Source of the DNA: Melioribacteraceae bacterium
GTDB lineage: Bacteria > Bacteroidota > Ignavibacteria > Ignavibacteriales > Melioribacteraceae
Assembly (NCBI GenBank): GCA_021739765.1
Contig: JAIPBD010000007.1
Location: 62,001 to 126,000 of the forward strand
Reading direction: 5' to 3'
DNA length: 64,000 nucleotides
Shown: positions 18,491 to 26,758 of the stretch, piece after piece
Layout of the letters: every line of letters begins with the position of its first letter
Numbering within the stretch: position 1 is the first letter of the stretch
Position numbers and translations under genes: made by a program
Notes under the pieces: generated by a model
What the model saw: only the letters and a program-made list of their open reading frames with translations
Told to the model about the DNA's origin: nothing
Databases searched by the model: none

Positions 18491-19030
18491 ATGGAATCTA
18501 TTTATCTAAATACATTGGCATTTTCTGCCGGTGGTCAAGGTAGTTTATTGGATGTAAATCCGGGATTAATTTTCTGGACAGTTATTACATTCATCTTTCT
18601 TTTCTTAATTCTGAAAAAGATGGCTTGGAAACCGATTCTTACTTCATTAGATGAAAGAGAAAAATTAATCCGGGAATCGTTGGAAAAAGCTGAAAAAGCA
18701 AGAGAAGATGCTGAAAAGCTGATCCAAGAGAATCAAGCCAACTTCGCAAAAGCTGAAATCGAATCTCAGAAGATAATTGATCAAGGCAGGGAATACGCTG
18801 AAAAGTTAAAAGCACAATTACTTGAAGATAGTAAATTGGAAGCGAAGAAGATGATAGATTCAGCTACCGAAGAAATTGAAAGAAAAAACAAAGAAGCTTT
18901 TAACAATTTGCGTGAAAGCGTTGCCTCGATTGCGATTGATGCGGCAGAGAAAATAATTCGTGAATCTCTTGATAAAGAGAAACAGAAAACTTTAGTAAAC
19001 AAATACTTAGAAGATTTATCTAAAAACTAA
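18491..19030 (+). CDS. atpF: ATP synthase F0 subunit b
   Basis: 179 residues: a short N-terminal segment, one membrane helix (about residues 23-43), and then a long charged coiled coil rich in Glu, Lys and Ala, the peripheral stalk. The motif [19 protein letters not shown] is typical of subunit b. The stop codon overlaps the ATG of atpH by one base (TAATG), so the two should be translationally coupled. Confidence 0.95.
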   Translation: MESIYLNTLAFSAGGQGSLLDVNPGLIFWTVITFIFLFLILKKMAWKPILTSLDEREKLIRESLEKAEKAREDAEKLIQENQANFAKAEIESQKIIDQGREYAEKLKAQLLEDSKLEAKKMIDSATEEIERKNKEAFNNLRESVASIAIDAAEKIIRESLDKEKQKTLVNKYLEDLSKN

Positions 19031-19575
19031 TGAGTGTATTAAACATATCCACACGGTACGCGTTAGCATTTATGGACTCATCCAAAGAAAAGGGTATTCT
19101 GGAAGATGTTTCTAAGGATGTTGAATTTGTCTATAACACTTTTTTAGGTTCAAGCGATCTTAAAAAGTTTATAGTTAGCCCGGTTATCAAACAAAGTCTC
19201 AAAGCTGATTCCGTCGAAAAGATTTTTAGTGGAAAAGTTAACGATACTGTTATCACCTTCTTGAAATTTATTTTGAGCAAGGGCAGGGCACCACATCTTA
19301 TTAGTATTTTAAAAAGATTTAAGGAAATTAGTGACGAAAGACTTGGAATTATGGATGCATTTGTAAGCTCATCTGTTGAACTTGATGAATCTCAAAGAAA
19401 GTCATTTTTGAGTTTATTGGAAGCTAAAACCAATAAAAAGATTAGAACTCATTTTAAAAGTGATTCAAATTTACTCGGTGGCTTTATGATTAAAGTTGGT
19501 GATACGGTTTATGACGCATCTGTAAATCATCAACTCGAAACTCTCAAGAAAAATCTTCTTGGGGAAGTAAAATAA
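19030..19575 (+). CDS. atpH: ATP synthase F1 subunit delta
   Basis: 181 residues, the standard length of the delta/OSCP family. The opening ISTRYALAFMDSSKEKG and the C-terminal segment with LGGFMIKVGDTVYDASV are characteristic. It joins the b-subunit stalk to the top of the alpha/beta hexamer. The start overlaps the atpF stop; atpA follows after 25 bases. Confidence 0.94.
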   Translation: MSVLNISTRYALAFMDSSKEKGILEDVSKDVEFVYNTFLGSSDLKKFIVSPVIKQSLKADSVEKIFSGKVNDTVITFLKFILSKGRAPHLISILKRFKEISDERLGIMDAFVSSSVELDESQRKSFLSLLEAKTNKKIRTHFKSDSNLLGGFMIKVGDTVYDASVNHQLETLKKNLLGEVK

Positions 19576-19600
19576 ATTTTAATCAAACTAGGAAATTAAA

Positions 19601-21148
19601 ATGGCGGAAGTAAGACCCGATGAAGTATCAGCGATTTTAAGAAAACAATTATCGGGATTTGACAGCGAAGTAGATATTTATGATGTAGGAACCGTATTAC
19701 AAGTTGGTGATGGAATAGCTCGGGTTTATGGTTTATCAAAAGTGATGGCGAGTGAGTTGATTGAATTCCCCAATGGTGTAACCGGTATGGTTCTAAACCT
19801 TGAAGAGGATAGCGTTGGTTGTGTGCTTTTCGGTGATGGAAGCCTTGTTAAAGAGGGTGATACCGTTAAACGAACCAAACGTGTAGCTTCGTTCCCTGTC
19901 GGCAATGCAATGCTTGGACGTGTGGTAACTCCCCTCGGCGAGCCTGTCGATGGAAAAGGTCCGATCAACTTTGATAAATATATGCCGATTGAACGCAAAG
20001 CGCTGGGTGTTATTGCTCGGCAACCGGTTGTTGAACCCCTCCAGACCGGGATTTCTGCTGTTGACGCTATGATTCCAATCGGTAGAGGTCAACGTGAATT
20101 GATAATCGGGGACAGACAAACCGGAAAAACTGCAATCGCTTTAGATACAATTATTAATCAAAAATTCACCCACACTGAAGAAGCAAAGAAAAATGGCATT
20201 GACCCTGTTTATTGTGTTTATGTTGCGGTCGGTCAAAAAAGTTCTACAGTTGCGCAAGTGGTCGCAAAATTAGCGGAACAAGGTGCTATGGAATATACTA
20301 CAGTAGTCGTTGCCGCGGCTTCTGATCCTGCCCCGCTGCAATATATTGCGCCCTATTCCGGTGCAACCTTAGGTGAATTTTTTAGAGATGCCGGTAAACA
20401 TTCTCTTGTAGTTTATGATGATTTATCGAAACAAGCTGTCGCATATCGTGAATTGTCTTTGTTATTGAGACGACCTCCTGGTCGCGAAGCTTACCCGGGA
20501 GATGTTTTCTATCTTCACTCGAGATTATTGGAAAGAGCGTCAAAACTTAGTAAAGAGCTTGGCGGAGGCAGTTTAACCGCCCTTCCTATTATTGAAACTC
20601 AGCAAGGTGATGTATCGGCTTATATTCCGACAAATGTTATTTCAATTACTGATGGCCAAATTTATCTCGAACCAAATCTTTTTAACGCCGGTGTGAGACC
20701 CGCAATTAATGTGGGTATTTCAGTTTCCCGTGTGGGTGGAAATGCTCAAATTAAAGCAATGAAAAAGGTTGCCGGTTCATTAAAATTGGATCTTGCCCAA
20801 TATCGTGAATTAGAAGCTTTCGCAAAATTTGGTTCTGATCTTGATAAAGCGACTCTTAGAACACTTTCTAAAGGTGCGAGATTAGTTGAATTGTTAAAAC
20901 AAGGACAATACTCTCCAATTCCTGTTGAAAAGCAAGTTGTAGCAATTTTTGCCGCGACCAACGATTATTTGAAAGATATTGCAATTGAAGACATTGCAAA
21001 ATTCCGGCATGATTTGATGGAATTTGTTGAAGTTAAATACCCCGAAGTGTATGAAGATATTAAAACAACTAAGACTCTGAACGATGAGACGGTTGAAAAA
21101 ATTAGAAAAGCGGCTGAAGAATTTACAGCCAAATTCACAAGAAAATAG
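19601..21148 (+). CDS. atpA: ATP synthase F1 subunit alpha
   Basis: 515 residues, full length. The Walker A motif GDRQTGKT is at residues 170-177 and the family signature is seen in [14 protein letters not shown]. The N-terminal beta-barrel and C-terminal helical domains are complete. It forms the non-catalytic nucleotide sites of the F1 hexamer. The gene is followed by a 76-base gap holding a strong hairpin, then atpG. The catalytic beta subunit gene is not in this cluster. Confidence 0.97.
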   Translation: MAEVRPDEVSAILRKQLSGFDSEVDIYDVGTVLQVGDGIARVYGLSKVMASELIEFPNGVTGMVLNLEEDSVGCVLFGDGSLVKEGDTVKRTKRVASFPVGNAMLGRVVTPLGEPVDGKGPINFDKYMPIERKALGVIARQPVVEPLQTGISAVDAMIPIGRGQRELIIGDRQTGKTAIALDTIINQKFTHTEEAKKNGIDPVYCVYVAVGQKSSTVAQVVAKLAEQGAMEYTTVVVAAASDPAPLQYIAPYSGATLGEFFRDAGKHSLVVYDDLSKQAVAYRELSLLLRRPPGREAYPGDVFYLHSRLLERASKLSKELGGGSLTALPIIETQQGDVSAYIPTNVISITDGQIYLEPNLFNAGVRPAINVGISVSRVGGNAQIKAMKKVAGSLKLDLAQYRELEAFAKFGSDLDKATLRTLSKGARLVELLKQGQYSPIPVEKQVVAIFAATNDYLKDIAIEDIAKFRHDLMEFVEVKYPEVYEDIKTTKTLNDETVEKIRKAAEEFTAKFTRK

Positions 21149-21169
21149 GATATTTCCTTAATTTTTGGG

Positions 21170-21203
21170 AAAACCAATTACTGAAAATTCGGTGATTGGT
21201 TTT
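21170..21203 (+). promoter_or_regulatory. Stable hairpin between atpA and atpG
   Basis: Arms 21170-21183 (AAAACCAATTACTG) and 21190-21203 (CGGTGATTGGTTTT) pair over 14 positions, two of them U-G, with the loop AAAATT. It lies in the leader of atpG, 10 bases before its GGTGGAG ribosome site. Only a short T stretch follows, so partial attenuation, an mRNA processing site or a 3' stabiliser for the upstream message are all possible. Confidence 0.6.
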
Positions 21204-21224
21204 CGTGTAAATTGGTGGAGCATT

Positions 21225-22109
21225 ATGGCAACACTTAGAGACATAAAAAGAAGAATAACCGGTGTAAAAAACACTCAGCAGATAACGAAAGCTATGAAAA
21301 TGGTTTCTGCCGCTCGGTTAAGACGAGCTCAGGAAAATATTATCAACGCCCGACCCTATGCCCAGAAATTATCTAAAGTTTTGAGTGATTTGTTGGCCAC
21401 AGAAACAAATACCGGAAATCCGCTTCTTACAGAGAGAAAAGTAGAACGGATTGCTTTGGTAATGGTAACTTCCGATAGAGGACTTTGCGGAAGTTTTAAT
21501 ATGAATATTATACGTACCGTGGAAAACTTAATCAAAGATGATTATAGTTCTTTTGTCACAGATAAAAACTTAGACCTTTATTGTATTGGTAAGAAGGGAG
21601 TTGATTATTTCAACTCAAGATTTAACAATGTGGTTGAAAAACACAGTGGTATATTCCACGATTTAAATTTCGAATTTGCCTCGGGATTGGTGAAAAAATT
21701 AACAAACCGATATCTAAATGGTGAAATCGATAAAGTAATCTTGGTTTATAATAAATTTTTATCCGTAATACAGCAGGATTTACGACAAGATCAAATGATT
21801 CCTGTAAAACCATTTATCGGTGAGCCTGAAAACGAAAAATCAAATGAATCTGAATTTATCTTTGAACCGAATAAAATTGATATTATTGATTCATTAGTTC
21901 CTCGGCATTTAGCAACTCAGCTTTGGACTGCACTACTTGATTCTTATGCCGCAGAGCTTGGTGCACGTATGACCGCTATGGATATGGCGACTGAAAACGC
22001 CAAAGAACTGATTAGAACATTACAAATTACTTATAATAAAGAACGTCAAGCAGCAATAACAACCGAAATTTTGGAAATTGTCTCCGGCGCGAATGCGTTG
22101 AAAGGATAA
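21225..22109 (+). CDS. atpG: ATP synthase F1 subunit gamma
   Basis: The frame is open from TTG at 21165, but the ATG at 21225 fits: GGTGGAG lies just upstream and the protein then begins MATLRDIKRRI, the canonical gamma start; 294 residues. The N-terminal helix has TQQITKAMKMVSAARLRRAQ and the C-terminal helix has ERQAAITTEILEIVSGANAL, the two halves of the rotating coiled-coil shaft. The region from 21165 to 21224 would give a spurious extension that overlaps a hairpin. ffh follows 53 bases downstream instead of atpD, so the operon is split. Confidence 0.95.
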   Translation: MATLRDIKRRITGVKNTQQITKAMKMVSAARLRRAQENIINARPYAQKLSKVLSDLLATETNTGNPLLTERKVERIALVMVTSDRGLCGSFNMNIIRTVENLIKDDYSSFVTDKNLDLYCIGKKGVDYFNSRFNNVVEKHSGIFHDLNFEFASGLVKKLTNRYLNGEIDKVILVYNKFLSVIQQDLRQDQMIPVKPFIGEPENEKSNESEFIFEPNKIDIIDSLVPRHLATQLWTALLDSYAAELGARMTAMDMATENAKELIRTLQITYNKERQAAITTEILEIVSGANALKG

Positions 22110-22162
22110 TAAGAATATTGGTTTTATCAAGGAATTTTTAGTATTTTTTTACACGGTCGGAT

Positions 22163-23497
22163 ATGCTTGAAGATTTAACTCAAAAATTTGAACGAGCCCT
22201 TAAAAAAGTTACCGGACAAGGGAAGTTAACAGAGAGTAATATTTCTGATACTTTGAGAGAAATCCGGCGTGTTCTTTTAGATGCTGATGTAAATTACAAA
22301 GTCGCAAAAGACTTTATGGATGATGTAAAAGTTAAAGCTCTTGGTCAAGAGGTATTAACTTCTGTTTCTCCGGGACAACTTATCACTAAAATAATTTATG
22401 ATGAGTTGACCGAATTAATGGGCGGACAACAAAGAGAATTATCAATTAATCCTTCGGGAACAACGGTTATTCTTTTGGTCGGTTTACAAGGTTGTGGAAA
22501 AACTACTTTTGCGGGTAAGCTTGCAAAAAGTCTTTCTCAAAAAAAGAGAAATGTTTTGTTGACAGCCGCTGATGTTTACAGACCTGCGGCAATTGATCAA
22601 TTGAAACAATTGGGAAATAACATCAATGTTCCCGTTTTTACGATTGATGGAAGCAAAGACGTTGTAAAAATATCTCAAGATTCTATTGCTTATGCGAAGG
22701 CAAATAATCTTAATACCGTAATTATTGATACAGCTGGTCGTCTTCATATCGATGAAGATATGATGGACGAAGTTTCCAGAATTAAACAGACGGTTAAACC
22801 GAACGAGACTCTATTTGTAGTTGATTCGATGACCGGTCAAGATGCAGTTAATTCTGCGAAGGCTTTTCACGATAGAGTAGATTTTGACGGCATTGTTCTT
22901 ACAAAACTTGATGGAGATTCTAGGGGAGGTTGTGCTCTTTCCATAAAAGCTGTTGTTAGCAAACCAATTAAGTATGTTAGCATGGGAGAAAAACTCGATT
23001 CAATTGAGGTTTTCCACCCTGATAGGTTAGCTTCACGAATTTTGGGTAAAGGCGACATTGTATCTCTTGTAGAAAAAGCTCAAGAACAGTTCGACAGCAA
23101 AGAAACTGAAGATTTAGAAAAAAAATTTCTTGCTAATAAATTTGACTTTGATGATTTCTTAAAGCAGATTAAAATGATTAAGAAAATGGGATCTTTAAAG
23201 TCGATAATTGCGATGGTTCCCGGTTTGAACAAAGCAATGAAGAATCAAGAAGTTGACGACAAACAACTGGTAAAAGTTGAAAGTATTATTCAATCGATGA
23301 CAATTGCGGAGAGAAAAAATCCTAAATTGTTAAATGGTGGTAGAAGAAAAAGAATCGCCAAAGGTAGTGGAAATTCTATTCAAGATGTGAATAGGCTGAT
23401 TAAACAACATGGCGAAATGAAAAAAATGATGAAGATGATGAATTCGAAAGGTGGAATGAGTTCATTAGGAAATCTTCGAAACATTGGACTTAATTAA
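22163..23497 (+). CDS. ffh: Signal recognition particle protein Ffh (SRP54 GTPase)
   Basis: 444 residues with N, G and M domains in order. The GTPase motifs are GLQGCGKT (residues 107-114), DTAGR and TKLDGDSRGG. The C-terminal M domain is rich in methionine (KKMMKMMNSKGGMSSL) and contains the signal-sequence and 4.5S RNA binding region around RRKRIAKGSG. It targets nascent membrane proteins to FtsY and the translocon. No SRP RNA gene was recognised in the window. It is followed after 23 bases by rpsP, the classical ffh-rpsP-rimM-trmD-rplS order. Confidence 0.97.
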   Translation: MLEDLTQKFERALKKVTGQGKLTESNISDTLREIRRVLLDADVNYKVAKDFMDDVKVKALGQEVLTSVSPGQLITKIIYDELTELMGGQQRELSINPSGTTVILLVGLQGCGKTTFAGKLAKSLSQKKRNVLLTAADVYRPAAIDQLKQLGNNINVPVFTIDGSKDVVKISQDSIAYAKANNLNTVIIDTAGRLHIDEDMMDEVSRIKQTVKPNETLFVVDSMTGQDAVNSAKAFHDRVDFDGIVLTKLDGDSRGGCALSIKAVVSKPIKYVSMGEKLDSIEVFHPDRLASRILGKGDIVSLVEKAQEQFDSKETEDLEKKFLANKFDFDDFLKQIKMIKKMGSLKSIIAMVPGLNKAMKNQEVDDKQLVKVESIIQSMTIAERKNPKLLNGGRRKRIAKGSGNSIQDVNRLIKQHGEMKKMMKMMNSKGGMSSLGNLRNIGLN

Positions 23498-23520
23498 AAC
23501 AAAATAATAGGAGAAATTAA

Positions 23521-24036
23521 TTGGCAGTCAAGTTAAGATTACGAAGGCTTGGGAAAAAGAGACAACCAATTTACAAGGTTGTTGCTGCAGATGCTCGTGC
23601 ACCAAGAGACGGTAGAATTATTGAAGCTTTGGGAAGTTATAATCCTAAAACTGATCCAGCAACGGTTGAGATTGCTGAAGATAGAGCATTATATTGGCTT
23701 GGAGTTGGCGCACAACCTACGGCAACAGTTAAAAATTTATTGAGTGCTCAAGGGATTCTTTATAAAAGAGAGTTGATGAATAAAGGTCTAACAGAAGAGG
23801 AGATTACCTCTAAGATTGATATTTGGGAAAAAGAAAAAGAAGCTAGATTAGAAGCCAAAAGAAAAAAAGTTGAGAAAAAACAAACCGCTGCTCCTAAAGT
23901 TGAAGAGAAAGTTGAGGAAACTAAAGAAGTAGTTGTCGAAAAAACAGAAGATCAACAAGTAATTGAGGATAAGTCACCGGAAGTTGAGGGTGCTGCTTCC
24001 GAAAAACCCGATACCGAAGAAAAGAAAGAAGCATAG
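23521..24036 (+). CDS. rpsP: 30S ribosomal protein S16 with long acidic/lysine-rich C-terminal tail
   Basis: Starts at TTG, with TAGGAGAAA eight bases upstream. Residues 1 to about 80 are a standard S16 (VKLRLRRLGKKRQPIYKVV, DGRIIEALGSYNP). The remaining 90 residues are a low-complexity Glu/Lys/Val tail including EEKVEETKEVVVEKTEDQQV, which more than doubles the usual length of about 80-90 residues. Such tails occur in S16 of some Bacteroidota/Chlorobiota relatives; a function is not known. S16 is needed for 30S assembly. Confidence 0.95.
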   Translation: MAVKLRLRRLGKKRQPIYKVVAADARAPRDGRIIEALGSYNPKTDPATVEIAEDRALYWLGVGAQPTATVKNLLSAQGILYKRELMNKGLTEEEITSKIDIWEKEKEARLEAKRKKVEKKQTAAPKVEEKVEETKEVVVEKTEDQQVIEDKSPEVEGAASEKPDTEEKKEA

Positions 24037-24098
24037 CAGTAAATCTGCTTGAGTTTATCTCTTTTCGTGCTGGTGTTGGATTCCTTAAATTAGGTGCC

Positions 24099-24122
24099 CC
24101 TTTTTCTAATTTATTAAAAAGG
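24099..24122 (+). promoter_or_regulatory. Hairpin that could hide the khpA ribosome-binding site
   Basis: CCTTTTT (24099-24105) can pair with AAAAAGG (24116-24122), and the second arm is the Shine-Dalgarno sequence seven bases before the ATG of the KH-domain gene. Simple and AT-rich, so it may be chance. Confidence 0.35.
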
Positions 24123-24129
24123 TACAATT

Positions 24130-24363
24130 ATGAAGGAATTCATCGAATTCATCGCTAAACACCTCGTTGATAATCCAGATGGAGTATCTGTTGAGGAAAC
24201 TAAACCCGATGAAAAAACTATTGAGATGACCTTAAAAGTCGGTGCCGAGGATGTCGGGAAAGTTATCGGCAAACAAGGTAAAACAGCTCAGGCAATGAGA
24301 ACATTGTTGACTGCAATTGCTGCTAAAGAGGGAAAAAGGGCAATCCTTAAAATTCTCGATTAA
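24130..24363 (+). CDS. khpA: KH-domain RNA-binding protein KhpA
   Basis: 77 residues made of one type II KH domain. The nucleic-acid-binding loop is VIGKQGKTAQAM, the GxxG motif being GKQG. The opening MKEFIEFIAKHLVDNPDGV matches the YlqC/KhpA family. KhpA binds RNA, often together with KhpB, and is encoded between rpsP and rimM in many bacteria, as here. rimM starts two bases after its stop, so the two are coupled. Confidence 0.93.
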   Translation: MKEFIEFIAKHLVDNPDGVSVEETKPDEKTIEMTLKVGAEDVGKVIGKQGKTAQAMRTLLTAIAAKEGKRAILKILD

Positions 24364-24365
24364 TA

Positions 24366-24878
24366 TTGGAATCTTACTTTCTTATAGCTGAAGTTTCCGG
24401 TACTTTTAATAGAGATGGTTCCCTTGTTTTGAAGTCTCATTCGGATTTTCCAGAAAGATTTTCCGAATTGTTAGAAGTATTTTCTTTTGTATTTGGCGGA
24501 TATAGAAAGTTTGTTGTTGAAAATATGTTTTTCTCGGGATCAGATCCAATAGTGAAATTCAAAAATTTTGATTCACGAGAAGATGTGCTTTTTTTAATTG
24601 GCAAAAAATTATATGTGGATGAAGAGAGGCTCTTTAAAACAGAAGAGGATTCCTATTTCATCCACGATCTGATTGGAAGTAGTGTTTTTGTTGAATCGGT
24701 GTTCTTTGGAAAGTTGGTTGACGTTTTATCATTGCCTGCCAATGATGTGTACGTTGTAAATAGTGAAAAAATGGGCGAAGTAATGGTACCGGTTTTGAAA
24801 AAGTATTTTAAAGAATTCATTCAATCTGAAAAAAGGTTAATATTAAATCAAATATTTTTAGACGAATATGAGAATTGA
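24366..24878 (+). CDS. rimM: Ribosome maturation factor RimM
   Basis: 170 residues starting at TTG two bases after khpA. The N-terminal RimM barrel (ESYFLIAEVSGTFNRDGSLVL) is a divergent form of the usual GxxGLxGE start. The C-terminal PRC-barrel part contains DLIGSSVFVES and later DVYVV, VPVLKKYF. RimM binds S19 and the 16S 3' head during 30S maturation. Identification rests on this divergent sequence plus its invariant place between khpA and trmD, with which it overlaps by 11 bases. Confidence 0.85.
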   Translation: MESYFLIAEVSGTFNRDGSLVLKSHSDFPERFSELLEVFSFVFGGYRKFVVENMFFSGSDPIVKFKNFDSREDVLFLIGKKLYVDEERLFKTEEDSYFIHDLIGSSVFVESVFFGKLVDVLSLPANDVYVVNSEKMGEVMVPVLKKYFKEFIQSEKRLILNQIFLDEYEN

Positions 24879-25551
24879 TATTATTTCAGCTGTACCCGAT
24901 TTATTACTCAGTCCACTCAATACAAGTATCATCAAAAGGGCGCAGGATAAAAATCTTGTTGAGATTTTTGTACACAACTTGCGCGATTTCGCAAAAAATA
25001 AGCATCGGCAGATTGATGATAAACCATTTGGTGGTGGAGCGGGCATGCTTTTGATGCCTGAACCTTTTTTTCTTGCAATCGAGTATTTGCGGAAAGATAG
25101 AAAATACGATAATACAATATTTACAACACCGGCGGGAAAAATATTTGATCAGGGCTACGCGAATAAATTATCTTTGTCAAAGAATTTATTGTTTATCGTG
25201 GGACATTATAAAGGAATTGACGATAGAGTTCGGGAATATTTTGCTACCGATGAAATTTCAATCGGTAACTTTGTTTTATCCGGTGGTGAATTGCCCACGC
25301 TTTTAATAGTTGATTCGATTGTACGATTAATACCGGGTGTATTAAATGATAGTGAATCGGCTTTGAACGATTCTTTTATGGATGATCAAAAAATTGAAGC
25401 GCCCAATTATACGCGACCGGCAATTTTTAACGGGATGGAAGTTCCGGATATTCTTCTTAGCGGCAATCGAAAATTGATTGAAGAGTGGAAAGAAGAAAAA
25501 TCGAATATGTTAACTGAGAAATGGAAAAAATTAAATAGCTTGGAGAAATAA
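24868..25551 (+). CDS. trmD: tRNA (guanine37-N1)-methyltransferase TrmD
   Basis: 227 residues with the SPOUT trefoil-knot fold. Motifs: [35 protein letters not shown], and the knot segment [15 protein letters not shown]. The catalytic Asp in SALNDSF and the C-terminal tRNA-binding helices ([20 protein letters not shown]) are present. It methylates G37 of tRNAs reading CNN codons, using AdoMet, and prevents frameshifts. It overlaps rimM by 11 bases and has a one-base gap to rplS. Confidence 0.97.
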   Translation: MRIDIISAVPDLLLSPLNTSIIKRAQDKNLVEIFVHNLRDFAKNKHRQIDDKPFGGGAGMLLMPEPFFLAIEYLRKDRKYDNTIFTTPAGKIFDQGYANKLSLSKNLLFIVGHYKGIDDRVREYFATDEISIGNFVLSGGELPTLLIVDSIVRLIPGVLNDSESALNDSFMDDQKIEAPNYTRPAIFNGMEVPDILLSGNRKLIEEWKEEKSNMLTEKWKKLNSLEK

Positions 25552-25552
25552 A

Positions 25553-25900
25553 ATGGACAAATTAAAAGAACTGGCCGGAACAATCGAAAGAGATGATTTT
25601 CCTAAGTTCAAAGCTGGAGACAGAATTAGAGTACAAGTAAGAGTTATTGAAGGGGACAAAGAAAGGCTTCAGTCATACGAAGGTGATGTTATTTCTATTA
25701 AAGGAACCGGAGCGACTAAAACTTTTACTGTTAGAAAAATTTCAAGTGGAGTTGGAGTTGAAAGAATATTCCCATATAACACTCCTAGAATTGCAAAAAT
25801 TGATCTGTTAAAAGAAGGTAAAGTTAGAAGAGCAAAACTTTACTATCTTAGGAACCTTTCAGGTAAAGCCGCAAGGATCAAAGATAAAAATCTTAGATAA
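25553..25900 (+). CDS. rplS: 50S ribosomal protein L19
   Basis: 115 residues, standard length. Conserved blocks: [53 protein letters not shown], and [18 protein letters not shown]. It sits at the 30S-50S interface. The GGAGAAATAAAATG region supplies its ribosome site inside the end of trmD. A terminator begins seven bases after the stop, closing the ffh-rplS operon. Confidence 0.97.
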   Translation: MDKLKELAGTIERDDFPKFKAGDRIRVQVRVIEGDKERLQSYEGDVISIKGTGATKTFTVRKISSGVGVERIFPYNTPRIAKIDLLKEGKVRRAKLYYLRNLSGKAARIKDKNLR

Positions 25901-25907
25901 AAACAGT

Positions 25908-25933
25908 AAGCCGCTTTCGGGCGGCTTTTTCTT
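25908..25933 (+). terminator. Terminator of the ffh-rplS operon
   Basis: AAGCCGC and GCGGCTT pair around a TTTCGG loop, followed by TTTCTTTT. The next gene starts only three bases after this T-rich stretch. Confidence 0.9.
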
Positions 25934-25935
25934 TT

Positions 25936-26709
25936 ATGAACATCTATATTCCACCTAACATATTTTCCGCTATTTTGTCACTCTCTTTACCCGATGATCT
26001 AAAATCGAATATTATCGTAAAAGATTCATCACTCATCGCACAATTAATTAAGGAGGATGAATCCGGAATTTTGCTTCTTCCTTCAATAGATCTTATTAAG
26101 AACAGGGAATTGTACGTTTCAAGAAATTACGGTATCGCTTTTGATGGAATGCTTTCAAACAGCTATTTGTACTTTGCAAAGAATGAAACGCTTTTTGAAG
26201 AATTATTCTTATATGGGGATGTGTCGACGAATGATATTATTTTAACTAAAATACTATTTAAAGAGCGATATAATATTGATGTAAAGATAAGTTTGGAAAC
26301 AAAATCTCCCAGCTTTGGCGACCGGAATTATTTGATCTGCGGAAATGACAATCTTTTTAATGGGTACTATTCACAAGGAATCAGCGTTGCCGATGAAATT
26401 GCGGAATTAATTGATTTCCCGTATGTGAATTATATTTTCGCGGCGAAAGAGAAGCAGACAATTGTAAATTTCCACGAAAAAATTACCGATAAACTCGATA
26501 TTAAAATCGAAGACAATATCGCAAGTTATCTTGAAAAAATGCAGTTGGATAAAGAACCTTCGAGATTTATTACGGAAAATATTAATTCAATCTATTTTCA
26601 GCTATTGGAAAATGAAATCGAAGGTTTAGATGAACTTTTGAAGCAAACTTATTTTCATGGGATCTTAACCGATCTGTTCGAAATAAATTACGTGGGCAAG
26701 GTTATATAA
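25936..26709 (+). CDS. Unknown protein, possible periplasmic-binding-fold (MqnA-like) family
   Basis: 257 residues, no signal peptide and no clear membrane helix. The segments GILLLPSIDLIKNRELYVSRNYGIAFDG and GISVADEIAELIDFPYVNYIFAAK recall the two-lobed fold of chorismate dehydratase (MqnA)-type proteins, but the match is weak and I do not assign the reaction. It starts immediately after the rplS terminator without a visible ribosome site, so a low level of leaderless or read-through translation is likely, or the true start lies slightly inside. It is convergent with serA, with which it shares a terminator. Confidence 0.6.
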   Translation: MNIYIPPNIFSAILSLSLPDDLKSNIIVKDSSLIAQLIKEDESGILLLPSIDLIKNRELYVSRNYGIAFDGMLSNSYLYFAKNETLFEELFLYGDVSTNDIILTKILFKERYNIDVKISLETKSPSFGDRNYLICGNDNLFNGYYSQGISVADEIAELIDFPYVNYIFAAKEKQTIVNFHEKITDKLDIKIEDNIASYLEKMQLDKEPSRFITENINSIYFQLLENEIEGLDELLKQTYFHGILTDLFEINYVGKVI

Positions 26710-26724
26710 GGATTTGCGAGAAGG

Positions 26725-26754
26725 AAGCAGCGAGATGATCTCCCGCTGCTTTTC
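26725..26754. terminator. Shared terminator between convergent genes
   Basis: AAGCAGCG and CGCTGCTTTT pair around GAGATGATCTCC-like bases that can extend the stem. It is flanked by T on the plus strand and by A-rich sequence on the left, and it lies between the plus-strand unknown gene and the minus-strand serA, so it may serve both. Confidence 0.75.
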
Positions 26755-26758
26755 GAAA

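Noticed and set aside
21165-21224. Upstream extension of atpG from TTG
   Set aside because: The extra 20 residues are translated from a hairpin and do not occur in gamma subunits; MATLRDIKRRI is the family start.
25936-26709. Assignment as chorismate dehydratase MqnA
   Set aside because: Only a loose resemblance to the two-lobed binding fold; no diagnostic motif was seen, so it is left as unknown.
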